Source: Strongylocentrotus droebachiensis (lineage: Eukaryota > Echinodermata > Echinoidea > Camarodonta > Strongylocentrotidae). Taken from it: a DNA stretch of 64,000 nucleotides. Made by a program: the position numbers and the translations under genes. The stretch spans positions 177,697 through 241,696 of the forward strand of contig JAVYIG010002534.1 in assembly GCA_035222895.1 (NCBI GenBank), written 5' to 3'. Every line of letters begins with the position of its first letter. Positions within the stretch are counted from its first letter, which is position 1. The notes beneath the pieces are model-generated. The model saw nothing but the letters and a program-made list of their open reading frames with translations. It was not told the DNA's origin and ran no database searches. This document shows positions 48,797 to 60,626 of the stretch, one piece after another.

Positions 48797-49726
48797 CTGT
48801 TGGTCATAATGGTGGAATATTTATTTTTACCCCAGTTTAGGGAAGGATTTTTAAAAATTATTTATTTCTAATAGATCTAGATAATGGCATACATTCTCAG
48901 ATTTTATTGAATATTAATTTGCGAGTGTTTGTTTTGCGTGACTGCTTAATCATATGTGTGCTACTATGCTCATCAGCTAAGGGACCTACGTCTTTAAGTC
49001 ATAATTGACAGTAATGAGGATAAATGCCTCACAAAAGGGCACTAATATATAGCTGATCGACACGATTTCTATCCTGGGGCCTCACAGTAACGAGGCCATT
49101 GCTTAGCCCCTGAATCATTACTGTACGCAGTGTTTGCTTGGGTACGCGGCCCCTTCCACAAATCCCCCAAAACGAAGAAAATGCAATAAATTGTCAAAAA
49201 TTCATTGCATTTTCCCCCGGCCCCCAACAGGAAAAATTCCTCTGTAGGGCCATGCATTATGGTTCAAGGCATGGCCACACAGAGGAATTTTCCCTGTAGG
49301 GGGCCGGGGGAAAATGCAATGAATTTTTGACAATTTATTGCATTTTCTTCGTTTTGGGGGATTTGTGGGGGCGGCCGCGTACCCTGGCAAACACTGCGTA
49401 CAGTCATGATTCAGGGGCTAAGCAATGGCCTCGTTAATGTGAGGCCCAAGGATAAAAATCGTGCTGATCAGCTATATTATTGCCCTTTTGTGAGGCATTA
49501 ATCCTCATTACTGTCAATTATGATTTAAGGACGTAGGTTCCCTAGCTGATTAGCATAGTAGCACACATATGATTTAGCAGTCACGCAAAACAAACACTCG
49601 CAAAATAATATTCAATAAAATCTGAGAATGTATGCCATTATCTAGATCTTCTAGAAATAAATAATTTTTTAAGATCCTTCCCTAAACTGGGGTAAAAATA
49701 ATTATTCCACCATTATGACCAACAGT
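48797..49726. mobile_element. 930-bp foldback element with GTAC target duplication
   Basis: The arms 48797-49255 and 49269-49726 are reverse complements over almost their full length, with a 13-bp loop. The ends are ACTGTTGGTCATAATGGTGG and its inverse. GTAC is present on both sides (48793-48796, 49727-49730), and the paralogous unit has one GTAC at 38557-38560, so this is an insertion with a 4-bp duplication. Each arm contains a SINE body (minus in the left arm, plus in the right). Small differences between the arms show it is not an assembly mirror. No protein is encoded. Confidence 0.85.
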
Positions 49727-50178
49727 GTACATGGATGATACATAAACACATACAACTAGTAACAACTCAATTATTCATAACCCTTGTACATTTTATGTTC
49801 GTTGTTTTTTTTGTAACTCAAGACTGATAATTTGACTGGTTGAATTAGCGCCTTGGTTGAATGCTTTTCGATGACAGCTTTGATATGTCACATTCTAAAG
49901 AAACAAACATCTCAACAAATGATTTTTCTTGTAAAATACTTGAACTTAAACGATACACAAATGCTACTAAGGGTGTGAATAATTTAGTAGTTAACTGTAC
50001 ATCTACATGTCTTAAATAAGTAGTAATGAATAGTCTGCTGAGAGCCAGAAGGGTGTTAAATCATATACTTTGACATACATGTAGATTGTAAGGTTAATAT
50101 CCTTCAGGCTCCAAGAAGCATGGCATTGTGTTGCCTTTGATCATTCCATTCCGTGTGTTGGACTGCTACATGTAAAGC
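49727..50178. other. Unit flank, no gene seen
   Basis: Colinear with 38560-38870 ('ggatgatacataaacacatacaacta'). Confidence 0.5.
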
Positions 50179-50496
50179 AGGGCTCCTACTTAGCCGAGTT
50201 GGAGCCTCGAGTTGTGGCGAGATGGCGCGAACTTATGGCAAGCCGTGTTATTATTAATACATACTTCTTGATATCTAGAAATCAATTCTTGATATCAAGA
50301 AATAATTTTACGTTGTAAAGCAATAGTAATTTTAGATATCAAGAATTAAATTCGTAATATCAAGAATTCGATAACGTGATATCAAGAATTGAATCCTTGA
50401 TATCAAGAAATATGTATTAATGATAAAACCGGCTTGCCATAAGCTCGCGCCAGCTCGCCACAACTCGAGGCTCCAACTCGGCTAAGTGGGAGCCCT
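50179..50496. mobile_element. Palindromic 318-bp element with GATATC-rich centre
   Basis: Ends AGGGCTCC...GGAGCCCT with inverted repeats of about 98 bp (GCCGAGTTGGAGCCTCGAGT, 'tgtggcgag.tggcgcga.cttatggcaagcc'). The centre repeats TTCTTGATATC / GATATCAAGAA about six times in both orientations. A clear target duplication was not found. It resembles a hAT-type MITE. Confidence 0.75.
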
Positions 50497-52014
50497 ACTT
50501 AATTTCTTCTTGATTTATTTGGCAATTCTGCACATTTATGTAGTTAAGAATATCCGTTTACGATAAACTGTCAATTTTTGGAAGTTTTTATTAATTATAT
50601 GGATCATCTAGTCTTATCTCATGAGGTTAATTTTTAACTTGAAAGTAAATACTGTTTTCCCTCATGTGATATGATAGCTGATAAGGTATATGTATTTTGA
50701 TCTATTGCCCGTTGTAAATATAACGATGAATAAATATGCTTATCATTTTGGAGTTCAAAGAACGAAATCGATATCTCAGATAGATGTAAATATTTGTTTG
50801 GTTAAAGTGTTATTGACTGTGTTATCTTAGGCCCAAACGTGGCACCTGTCCGTGACAGTAGTACTTTGTTTTTAAGGGATGGAGGGCGATGGGGTGATGG
50901 TTATTCCTACCTGTCATGTGTTTTTGACTTTGGCATAATTTTACTTTCATCATATTTTGTAAACCTGGGACCATTTTCTGAAAAGGATATAACAATTGCC
51001 TTTACATGTATAATTTGTGCTTGCACTGCCTGCACAGAAATGTTCTCTACATGACTGTAGTCGTCGGGTTTGTGCAAACATTAAACTTTGGTTCGTCCAA
51101 TAACTTTCTCTCTAAGGCTTGTTAAGATATGGTTAATCTAAAGGGAATCTCAAACTTAATACCAAACTTTGAATTAAATGAATATCCAAGTGATGCAAAA
51201 ATCACATTACAAAGATGTAAAATTATAATATGGTGTCGGGTTTGTGCAAACATTAAACTTTGGTTCGTCCAATAATTGTATCTCTTAAGGCTTGTTAAGA
51301 TATGGTTGAATGTAAAGGGAATCTCAAACTTAATACCACACTTTGTATTAAATTTATTTCCAACTGATGCAAAATACTGCATAAATGTAACATTATAATA
51401 CGATCCCTTTCTTTCATGAGTTATTGTAAAATCGATATGCAAAACAGCTTGTTTGAAACACATGCAAATATTACTGAATGAATATGGAGAATGTATGATA
51501 ATGAAAAATACATAATATATTTATGTTAGTTGAAGCAACATGTCCATCAAGAATATTCATGGAGAAGAGGAGCAATATTTGTCCGTAGCACAATATTCAG
51601 GGGTGGTTTCAGGAGGGACTGGAGCCCTCCCTTTTTTTTTATTTAAAAAAAGGTTTTAGATGTTGTTGCTTGATATAAATCATAAAGTTTTGGCTGAATA
51701 AACCCCCCTTATTCGCAGGATAATTTTTTTTATTCGTAAATTTCGGGGGAGTGAAACCCTCCTGCAATTTATCAAATATTGGAGCCGCCCGTGATCTAAC
51801 AGGCAATACTTTATTGAGAGTAATAAGACAATTATGTACAATCTATATTGCTCCTTTGCAGCATACATTGTTGTGGTGCGGGACAAAGTGTATGTTCTGG
51901 AAGAAAATGTAAAGACATGTCTGTTATGGAAGTATTCTTTACACAAATTGGAATATATCAAACCTACATAAACTAATCTGAATTGTTCACTCATTAATTT
52001 GTCTTTGTGCTAAC
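50497..52014. other. C-D unit flank with a 172-bp direct duplication
   Basis: Colinear with 8440-9670. Within it, 51063-51234 and 51235-51410 are tandem copies (GTCGGGTTTGTGCAAACATT, 'ttggttcgtccaata', 'aaggcttgttaagatatggtt'); the A-B unit has a single copy. No gene is seen. Confidence 0.65.
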
Positions 52015-52665
52015 AAATAATTGAGTCGGGATGGGGAGCAACAGAAAGGAAAGTTAGGGTGTGGGACACAGTGTAATTTAGAACGGGGAGAGGAGGGAAA
52101 GACTGAGAGAGACGGTGAGTGAGAAAGAAAGAAGGAAATAGTGCGGGATATGGACAGGGAGGGTGAGAGGATAAGGTAAATAGGGGATGAAGAAGTAAAT
52201 AGAGAGGGGAGAAAAAGAGGGAGAGCAAGAAGATAAGAGTGAGAAAAGGGGATAGCGAGAGAAAGAAGAAATGAGAAAGAGAGAGAAAGAGAGGACAAAA
52301 CTGAAAAGAGAGGGGATAATGAAGGAAAGAGAGAAGAGAGGAAAATGAGTGTTTGTATGTGAGAGAGACGGAGGGGGCGTGGGAGTTAAGAGGGGGTAAG
52401 GGCGCAACACGGACTTAGGGAACATGCCATTCAGAAGAAAACAAATCATGAATGTATTTCTCATGATAAGTTATAGCAAGAAGGTTTCTGTGTATCTCTC
52501 TTCCTTACTACCTACGTCTCTCTCTTCTCTCTCTCTCTCTCTCTCTCTAATAATTCCTGTCTCCCCCTCTCTATCTCCCGTTCCACACTATCTCACTCTC
52601 TCCCGTTGTGACAATTATTTCCCGCTATCCCAGTCAGTACCCCCACCCCCTCTTAAAACAGTGTA
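52015..52665. repeat. Purine-rich block and pyrimidine-rich block
   Basis: Paralog of 9673-10430, with (CTCT)n at 52515-52550. The Ser/Leu/Phe-rich frames are artefacts. Confidence 0.7.
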
Positions 52666-53689
52666 ACAAACCCATCACTTTAAACTTCTTTTTCATCTAA
52701 TTTCGCCTCCGAATACCTCTAATTTTGAAAACGTTTATGAAAATCACAATGATAGCCAAAACTCACCAATTAGATTTTGAAGACACGTTTTATTAAAACA
52801 AAAAGCATTTTGTCATTAACAACTAAAGGTGTCTATAACCAATACAATCTTTCATGACGACTTTACAACACAATTATACATCTTCAACTGCAATCTTTTT
52901 CTTCAATTTGGCAATGACACTGATTATTGTCTTATGAAATATTCTAAAAAATCATTTTCTTGCAAGCTTTCTATGGATTTCCATGGTTTTCAGTAGAACC
53001 GGGCAGTTTAGTACCGAATTACTAACGTCATATAAAGTACCGAAGTGCTAAAGTCATATTTGCTCGTCGTTTAAGTTTATACTGGTTCTTAACAACAGTC
53101 AGAGCCTGCGTATGAGGTTCATCATGAAATCATTCAGTCTTCCTGCTGGAGCTGGGCAACTTCAGTGGTTGAGGCTGCTCTGATCACCACACCATTGTTG
53201 AGCACAACACTGCTTGGAACCAGCAACCTTGACAACTTAGCCATTATGACGTCACACGTTGATACTACATGTATGTGCTACAACTGTTTTCGTTACTGTG
53301 TAATATGAATGGTGTAACATATTTCATTGTATATCTTTTTTTTTCTTATTCAACTACCACACACCAAAAATAACAAACAAAGAAAATAAAAAAGCAAGAT
53401 ATAAACTCGTGCAACAATACACATGATATGGTACATTCCATATAATAAAAGAAGAATATCCCTCCCCGTGAGAAAAAAAAAACACTTAAAAAAAAAATTA
53501 AAAAAAAAAAAAAACGATAATATTTCGCCTGGCAAATGAGATTAGTGATTGCGGGTAGTTTTATGTGAAATGGGATACCATACAATGCCTTGATTTTCCT
53601 TTTGTGAGTGAGTTAGACAAAAGGCTACAACATTTGTTATCTCTTCTATCAACCTACACAACATAGATATACATATTTCATTTCATAAT
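52666..53689. other. Pre-array intergenic region of unit D
   Basis: Colinear with 10480-11480. Includes an A-rich run (53469-53515). No gene is seen. Confidence 0.5.
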
Positions 53690-55240
53690 TAAGAATCAAC
53701 AAAGCTAAATCTTACATATACTGTGAATTATGCTGCTATTTACATTTCATGAGCGTACTTGTAATGTGCATATTTTCTTGATACATATTAATAGCATAAC
53801 ATTGCTATAAAACACATTGTACGCGGTCATCATTATCATCGTCATCATCATCATCATGACCTGCAGCACTGTATTTGTTCTCATACTCGTTTAATAGATC
53901 ATGTATGCATCAACATGTCTCAAAGGAAATAAAACAAAATCAACCATTTAAATATGACAAGTAATCATTATAATTTACATGTGATGATTGTGAGCAATGG
54001 CAAACGTATTTCAATTACTTTATCTGTTTTAATAAACTACATAATTTATCAAAGAATGATATTTCCTAAAGCGAAATTATAAGATTGGCAATATTAAAAT
54101 ATACACATACTGGATATTATACAGATATATACGTATCATGAGCGTATTCGTAATGTAAATATTTTCTTGATAGATAATGAAACTTCGCCTTATTTAATTG
54201 TTATATTATTAAATCTAACATATATACTTCTTGGATACATATATCAACATATTTCATAACAAAATGCAAAATTTACAAAATTAAATGTTGCAGAAGATTA
54301 TTATTATGCAGCTATTTACATGATGTAAGTGTGTTAGATAACAAGACTGCAACTTATTACATTTGTATACATCGCTTCTAAGAAACTACAAATGAAGATT
54401 AAGATATATCGTAGCAAACTGATGTAAACAACAAACTTGAATCTTTAAAATACTGGGTATTACATCGCTATGTACATATTGTGAGCATAGGCCTACTTCT
54501 AATATAAATGATTTTGTAACAAATAACAAATTTTGCAGCTCATTTGATTGTTACATTAATCATTCTATTGAACAAACTTCTTGGATACACATATCAACAA
54601 ATGTCATAGCAGACTGAGATAAACATCGAAAGTTGCCCCAAAATAGTATTATGAAGCTATTTATATACATGTTATGAGTGTGTTAGATGATCGAAGTCTG
54701 CAACTTATTTAATATTGTAGCATTTGCCTTTCAAACATTACATATACAAGGTTTACATATTCCAAAGCAACGTTTTCTGAAATCAATAGTGTCGAATCTT
54801 ACAAATACTTTGGTTTATACTGCTATGTACCTATTATGAGCATACTTGTAATGTGAATATTTTTAAATAGATAATCGATTATTATATTATTCATACATTC
54901 TACCAAATAAACTTGTTAGATACATATATATTAACATGCCAACATTTGAATTATACAACAAACTCAGTATAATACAGCAAATGTATAATTTGTGAGTATT
55001 TTAAGATGCAAACTGTGCAACTTATTCATTATTTGAGCATCGCTTCTTTGAAACTAAACATACGTAACAAACAGTGTCAACAAAAATTCATAAAATAACA
55101 AAGTTAAATCTTACAAATAATGGGTATTCTGCAGCTATATACATGTTTACATGTTCTGAGCATATTTAAACTGCATATTCGTGCATGATAGATTGCAATG
55201 TCATGCAATCTAAGGCATAGTGTCTTTAAGGGTTTGTTAA
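53690..55240. repeat. AT-rich dimeric tandem array, copy 4
   Basis: Motif positions near 53730, 54121, 54307, 54462, 54652, 54817, 54973 and 55129; spacing after the first is 186, 155, 190, 165, 156, 156. An (ATC)n microsatellite lies at 53828-53860. Same family as arrays 1-3. Confidence 0.75.
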
Positions 55241-56537
55241 AGATATTGCCAAGACAAAAGGTGATTTATTTTGTGCTCATTAGTAGGATTGGTAGAAAGT
55301 GATTTTGCATATTTGTTTTTCTACGATGATAATGTATTCAATAAAGGTGTTTCTTCTTTACTCATGATTATAAAACACAATTGATTTGATTTCTCTTGCT
55401 GACAAAACAAGCAATACATTCGACGGTTTCAAACGAATATACCTATACATGTATACTTAGTGTAATGCAGCTATGTACATGTACCATAAACGAGCGTGTA
55501 TAGTGTATATGTTGTGTTTCTAGAGCCATAATGGCAGTAACTAAGTACATACTCAGAGTTTACTCCCTTCTGGCTCTAAATGGATGATATACATTTAGTC
55601 TCTTAACACAGGGTTAAGTTATCCTTTATTGTTGTAGGATATGTTTAATAAAAAGTACATATACATGAATCAGATTTAAATATATCTTAATATCAAAATG
55701 AACAAGAACTAGAACAAGAACATAAATTAAATCTTGCAAATACTCCTTAAACTGCGGCTATTGACATGCACATGTTATATTATACGCTTGAGTTATTTAA
55801 AGTTTCTGGATAGACAAAAAGATTATGCAATCTTCTATTAAATTTAAATCCCAATTTTTAATTGATAAGTGATAGATCTTTTGAAATAAATCATTTAAAT
55901 CATAAACAAAAAAAGAGAGGTATAAGTATTAAAGCGGGCTTTCGTGTGTGGACCCCCTTTTCATAATACTATGACCTAGAACAACATGAAACGGAGAAAA
56001 ATGTAAAATTTTCAATTTTGAATCTTCTCTAATCTTGATATAATGCAAACATTAACATATATTATGAGTTTAACTCATGTGATTATATTTTGACAGATAA
56101 GGAAACCCTGCATCGTATGGTGTGGTTATAATTATCAATAACAGTGGTATATTTTTTCCTTAAGTCACTATGATTTCAATTTCATTATTGTATCTTTGTA
56201 GTTTCTCGTGCTTTCTGTATTATATTATTCATTGCACAAACCTGGCTTAACGTTTTTATGGTTATGGTAATGATTATTGTAATCGTACTCAATATGCGAA
56301 TTCATGTATTGCTATACTTTTCATTGAACTAAAGAATTTATTACAACAATTCACTTATTCATGTATATCCTGTTTATCATGTAATGGTGGCTAATCTAGG
56401 AACATGTTATAAGACAAATATTAAGATCTACATGTAATTAATGGGATGCTACTGATGATAGCCATATCATATGTTAATGTACATACATGAGTATATGAAT
56501 AGTTAACATGGAAAACTGTTATCAAACATGATTTGAT
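55241..56537. other. 3' flank of gene D
   Basis: Complete version of the 3' flank module (array, then 'ttctttactcatgattataaaac', 'gcgtgtatagtgtatatg', 'ctcccttctggctctaaa', then about 950 bp to the stop). It shows what was deleted at gene A. No gene is seen. Confidence 0.55.
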
Positions 56538-57365
56538 TTAGAGGGTAAATGTGTTCTTGAACAAGAGAATGTTGTCTCCATCGCTAGCGATCATTTTCCC
56601 TGATGGCGTCATCATAACGCGAGAAGATTTACAGTGAAGCTTCCTATTACCCAATCTAGTAGATAGAAGGAATGATGCTACTCTTCTCTTCTTCATGTCA
56701 TCCCCACTCATCACCTGATCAATCACACACGTCTTGTACTCATCATCCGATGTCACGACGTAGAGGTCGTCTGTCATAGGATCGATGCAGGCGTTCAGGA
56801 TGACACCACTGTGTGGGATTTCCCTTTGAGCACCCTGTCTGTCGATAATGTACAATATGTGATCGGGTGGTGAGGGTCGAGCGATGATGTTACCTGATGA
56901 CAGTACACCATACATTATTATATTCTGTTTACATCCCAATAAACAAAACACTAAAAAGTAACCACTTTTGGGAGTGTTTTTTAAGTGATTTTAAAGTATG
57001 GTGCCTTTTGAACTAGATTTAAACGTTATCGACACGTGCCTTCATTTAAACAAAAAAGGTACTCCAGTTCACGTTTTCATCTAACCTAAAAACCACCAAT
57101 TTATCACGCGACTGGAGTAACGTGATTCCACTTACCTCTGTAAATCAAGTGTTTATGACCAAATAACCACTTGACCAAGCAACGAGTTTTTTGTCCGTTA
57201 ACCGATGGTGGTGACAAATAGGTATTTATTTGGTCTTGTAAGCACCTTTATCGATTGGTTTCACAGGTTATCCAAGGTTGATGGTAATAATCACGTTACT
57301 TACACCGGCTAATCGTCTTATTGTTCTGTCCGTGAATCTCTCGTTATATTAAATTAGTTATTCTG

Positions 57366-57962
57366 AGGTGTCTTACACACCTCTTTAAATGGTTTCAAAG
57401 TTACCATAACTGTCTTGGTTATGATCACGTAGCTAAAACTGATTACTAATCTAAGCTGTGAATCCGTGATATTTAGGTGTGAAAAATTAGTAATTATTAG
57501 GTGTCTTAAAACACCTTTTTAAATGGTAGTCAAAGTCACCAGCAGTTCCGCGGTGATGATCTCGTGACTCAAACGGATTATTAATCTAAGCTGGGCATAC
57601 GTGACTTTTAGGTGTGACAAATTAGTAATTATTAGGTGTCTTAAAACACCTTTTTAAATGGTTTCAAAGTTACTATAACTTTCTTGGTGATGATCACGTA
57701 GCTAAAACTGATAACTAATCTAAGCTGTGAATCCGTGATATTTAGGTGTGAAAAATTAGTAATTATTAGGTGTCTTAAAACACCTATTTAAATGGTAGTC
57801 AAAGTTGCCAGCAGTTCCGCGGTGATGATCTCGTGACTCAAACGGATTATTAATCTAAGCTGGGCATCGGTGACTTTTAGGTGTGAAAAATATGTAATTA
57901 TTAGGTGTCTTGATGGTTTCACAGTTACCATTTAAGTTCCGTGGTGATAATCCCGTGACTGT
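57366..57962. repeat. Dimeric tandem repeat (about 134-bp units, alternating types) inside the transposon
   Basis: Units begin AGGTGTCTTA at 57366, 57499, 57634, 57768 and 57903 (lengths 133, 135, 134, 135, last truncated). Odd units carry 'ggtttcaaagtta.cataact' and GTAGCTAAAACTGAT; even units carry 'ggtagtcaaagt' and TCGTGACTCAAACGGATTAT. The higher-order period is thus about 268 bp. Each unit starts with AGGTGTCTTAAAACACCT, a perfect short hairpin. Confidence 0.85.
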
Positions 57963-58575
57963 TGGCATATTTCTATTGTCACCAGCTGATAACTGGTCTG
58001 TGTGCATATTTCCAGTTGCACCGGTTGATGACTGGCTGACTGTTGGCATATTTCCAGTTGAACCAGCTGACACCAATTAATTTGCATATTGAATATGGGG
58101 TGTGTGCAGATCTATGTTTTTTAAACAATTTATCTGAATTTACAGCATATTTCTTAATTACTGATGATTTAGTTATATGCAATTTATTTCGAAAATACTA
58201 CAAATATAAATTACCAGTTATTAGGACATTTCGCTACTTCGTATAAATTACATTTAATTAAACATGAATAAGGGAAACATTAACTATGAACTAAAATAAT
58301 TTCAATAAAATACAAGTATATGAAAAAAAATCGATTAATTAAATTATGTAAGTCTACTTATTACCAATGCCTTTACATTGGAAATACAGACGTACCAGTA
58401 TTGAAGTGTTGTTGCCGTTCAACTGGTTGGAAATTTTACCAAATGGTTCTATTAATGGCTCAGCTAGACCAGTTGAATTCTAACTGGCCTGGATCAACTG
58501 GATCATTTAGCACATTTCAATTTCCGGGATTACCAGTTGGCATTAACTGGTTCATTAACTGGACCAGTTGCAACT
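57960..58575. repeat. CCAGTTG/CAACTGG-rich segments inside the transposon
   Basis: Two clusters, 57960-58075 and 58416-58575, repeat CCAGTTG, AACTGG and CCAGCTG in both orientations (about a dozen in total). The first cluster is a short tandem repeat of about 40 bp ('gcatatttccagttg'). Between them is AT-rich sequence without a supported gene. Confidence 0.55.
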
Positions 58576-60626
58576 AGCTTTCTCTTCTGGGATGTTTGCA
58601 ACCAACCCCCCCCCCCCCCCCCCCCACACCCCCTCTAATCCCAAACTGCTTCCGGCGCGCCTGGACGTAATTATGGAAAATCCAAAACACGATGTTCAGA
58701 AACGGGATGAGAACGTCATTATTTTGGTTCATTTATTGTGTAACATTTGCGTAATTATTGGGTTGAACGAGGGTTACAGTAACGTATTTCCTCTTCGACG
58801 TAAATTTCACGTGAATGAAGAACATGATTCATCTCAAGTCAGCCTCGTAATATTCACGTGAATTTCACGCAGATATTTTGACTAAAACTATCACTAACGC
58901 TTCACGTGTTTCTGTGACGCGATAATTTCGTTTATGAAGATGTAATTTCATAACCAAAGAAACACGGGAGTATTAGGTTTCCAAACCATGGTCTCCAAGG
59001 TAGGGATAATCACGTTATTTTGATGGTGATATTGCAGTGACAATTGCGTGATTTAGTGTACGTGTGTTTTAAGTGACCTAGTGCAATAAACGTATTAACA
59101 CATTTACGTAAATGTCCGGTGTTTGAAGAACGTAACTCTCCTCAAGTCGATACCTTGATATTGACGTGATTTTCACGTGATTTTGTTTATTGGGATGTGA
59201 TGGTATTAATGATCTTACCATCAGCTGGGTTGATGACGTATATCTTAGACTGATCCCACTCAGCAGCGATGATCATCCCATCCTGGTAAGCAGCTACCTC
59301 CACCTGTGTGTTGGCATACGTTGTGTTTCTTGGTATTGTGACGTCATTGATGTGCTTCCATTGTCTGTCATAGACACTGATGCATCCAGTCAAACTGTCC
59401 CCTGTACACCTTTGTCTGAATATACCGCATACTACCTTATCATCATTCAGCAATGCATGGGAGAGAATCAATGATGTATCACTACTGTTTATCACTCTCT
59501 GACTGTTTTTAATGTTTATATCTAACATGTAAGTATGCCGGCTACCACTTAATCTATCTGAGATGATCACATTGCATTCATCTGTGTATCCTACAACGGT
59601 TGGGACTGTGATTTTATCAGTGACATTGATTGTATCAATGAGCTTCCACTCCCCATCATACCCATCAATCCTCCCATCATACTTCTGTCTCCCAGCACCC
59701 TTCACAAAACTCACACCCGATATTGTATCTGTGATTTGTTTTACCTCAACCTCATTCAGTGGCTTCTTTAGTTCATCACTCACTGAAATCTTCACATGAT
59801 GCCCGTCTTTGACGACATTTTTATCATTTTCGAGTACTGTATCAAGTGTATATACTGTAGTCTCTGTGGTATTTGTGTTACCCTGCCATGCTTTCTCCAA
59901 CTCACTAATCTTTCTTTCTTTCTCTTCAACAATGTTCTTAATGTCTGTTTGAAGACCATGCTGTTTATTGTCAATGGGTTCTCGTCTCCTCTCTGCATTT
60001 GTACGGTTTAGTTCAAGTCGCTTTTCTCTCTCTTCATCGTTCTTTCCAATCTTTTCCTTGATCTTCTGAATCTCATCTTGAAGTGTCTGATTCTTCTCAT
60101 CCGTCTCCATGTTGATTTTTGCAGCATCTTCCTTCTCTTTGTCTTTGTCTGTTTGAGTCGCCTCATTGATTACCGAATCTACTTCATCTGTCAAAGCTTG
60201 TAGATGGGTGTCGGTGTCTCTCCTACACTGATGAATCTGAACTCCAATAACTCGACAAAGGTCCAATTTGTCCTTTACCTTTTCTTTCAGAATGTTTAGT
60301 TTTGCTCTACTATCCATGATGGCGCCCTCTATATCCTGTAGCATACAGGGCTGCTGATGATCTATCGTTGCACATAATTGACATACTGCTACATTGTGAG
60401 TTTTACAATACAGTTTGATTTGTTCACCATCATGCTTCTCACAATACAAATTTGGCCTACCCTTTCTAGCTTTTCCGATACATTCCTCTTTGGAGGCGCA
60501 GTCATTGCAGAGCTTCATCTTCTGCTTCACGTAGTACGTCACATCTGTGATTGATTGACAGTTCTCTCCTGCACATATGTCTTCTGCAGAGCTGAAGTTG
60601 GCCGCCATCCTGATCAGAGTATTGTC

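Larger units (their letters stand above)
56935..59194. mobile_element. 2260-bp inverted-end DNA element inserted in gene D (AT duplication)
   Basis: Ends CCCAATAAACAAAA and TTTTGTTTATTGGG are perfect 14-bp inverted repeats. AT lies on both sides (56933-56934, 59195-59196). Copies B and C give the empty site (ACATGTGAT or ACATGCGAT). A 2-bp AT duplication recalls the ISL2EU group, but no transposase frame is visible, so the superfamily is tentative. Subterminal TCACGTGA-like motifs occur at both ends, densest at 58790-59190. The interior holds a dimeric tandem repeat and AACTGG-rich segments. A C run (58607-58625) and AAACTGCTTCCGGCGCGCCT (58644-58663) match 61914-61933, suggesting a nested fragment. 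Confidence 0.8.
56538..60626 (-). pseudogene. B-box/coiled-coil/propeller-like gene, copy D: split by a 2260-bp transposon
   Basis: The ATG is at 60608 (CAGGATGGCGGCC); the inferred acceptor AG is 60627-60628. The 5' coding part runs 60608-59195 and the 3' part 56932-56541, with stop TAA at 56538-56540. The two parts sum to 1806 nt, exactly 602 codons, so the frame is preserved across the insertion point and nothing else breaks it. As it stands, translation would enter the element and stop after two codons (…NTITSQ-stop), giving 473 residues. All zinc ligands are present: C12, C17, C34, C37, C43; C56, H59, C68, H71, C76, C79, H84, C88. The coiled coil (about 95-265) and propeller-like half match copies B and C; closest to B. 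Unless the element is spliced out, the last about 130 residues are lost. Confidence 0.85.

Noticed and set aside
48797-49726. Assembly artefact mirror instead of a real foldback element
   Set aside because: The arms differ at scattered positions, flanks show a 4-bp duplication, and a sister unit has the empty site.
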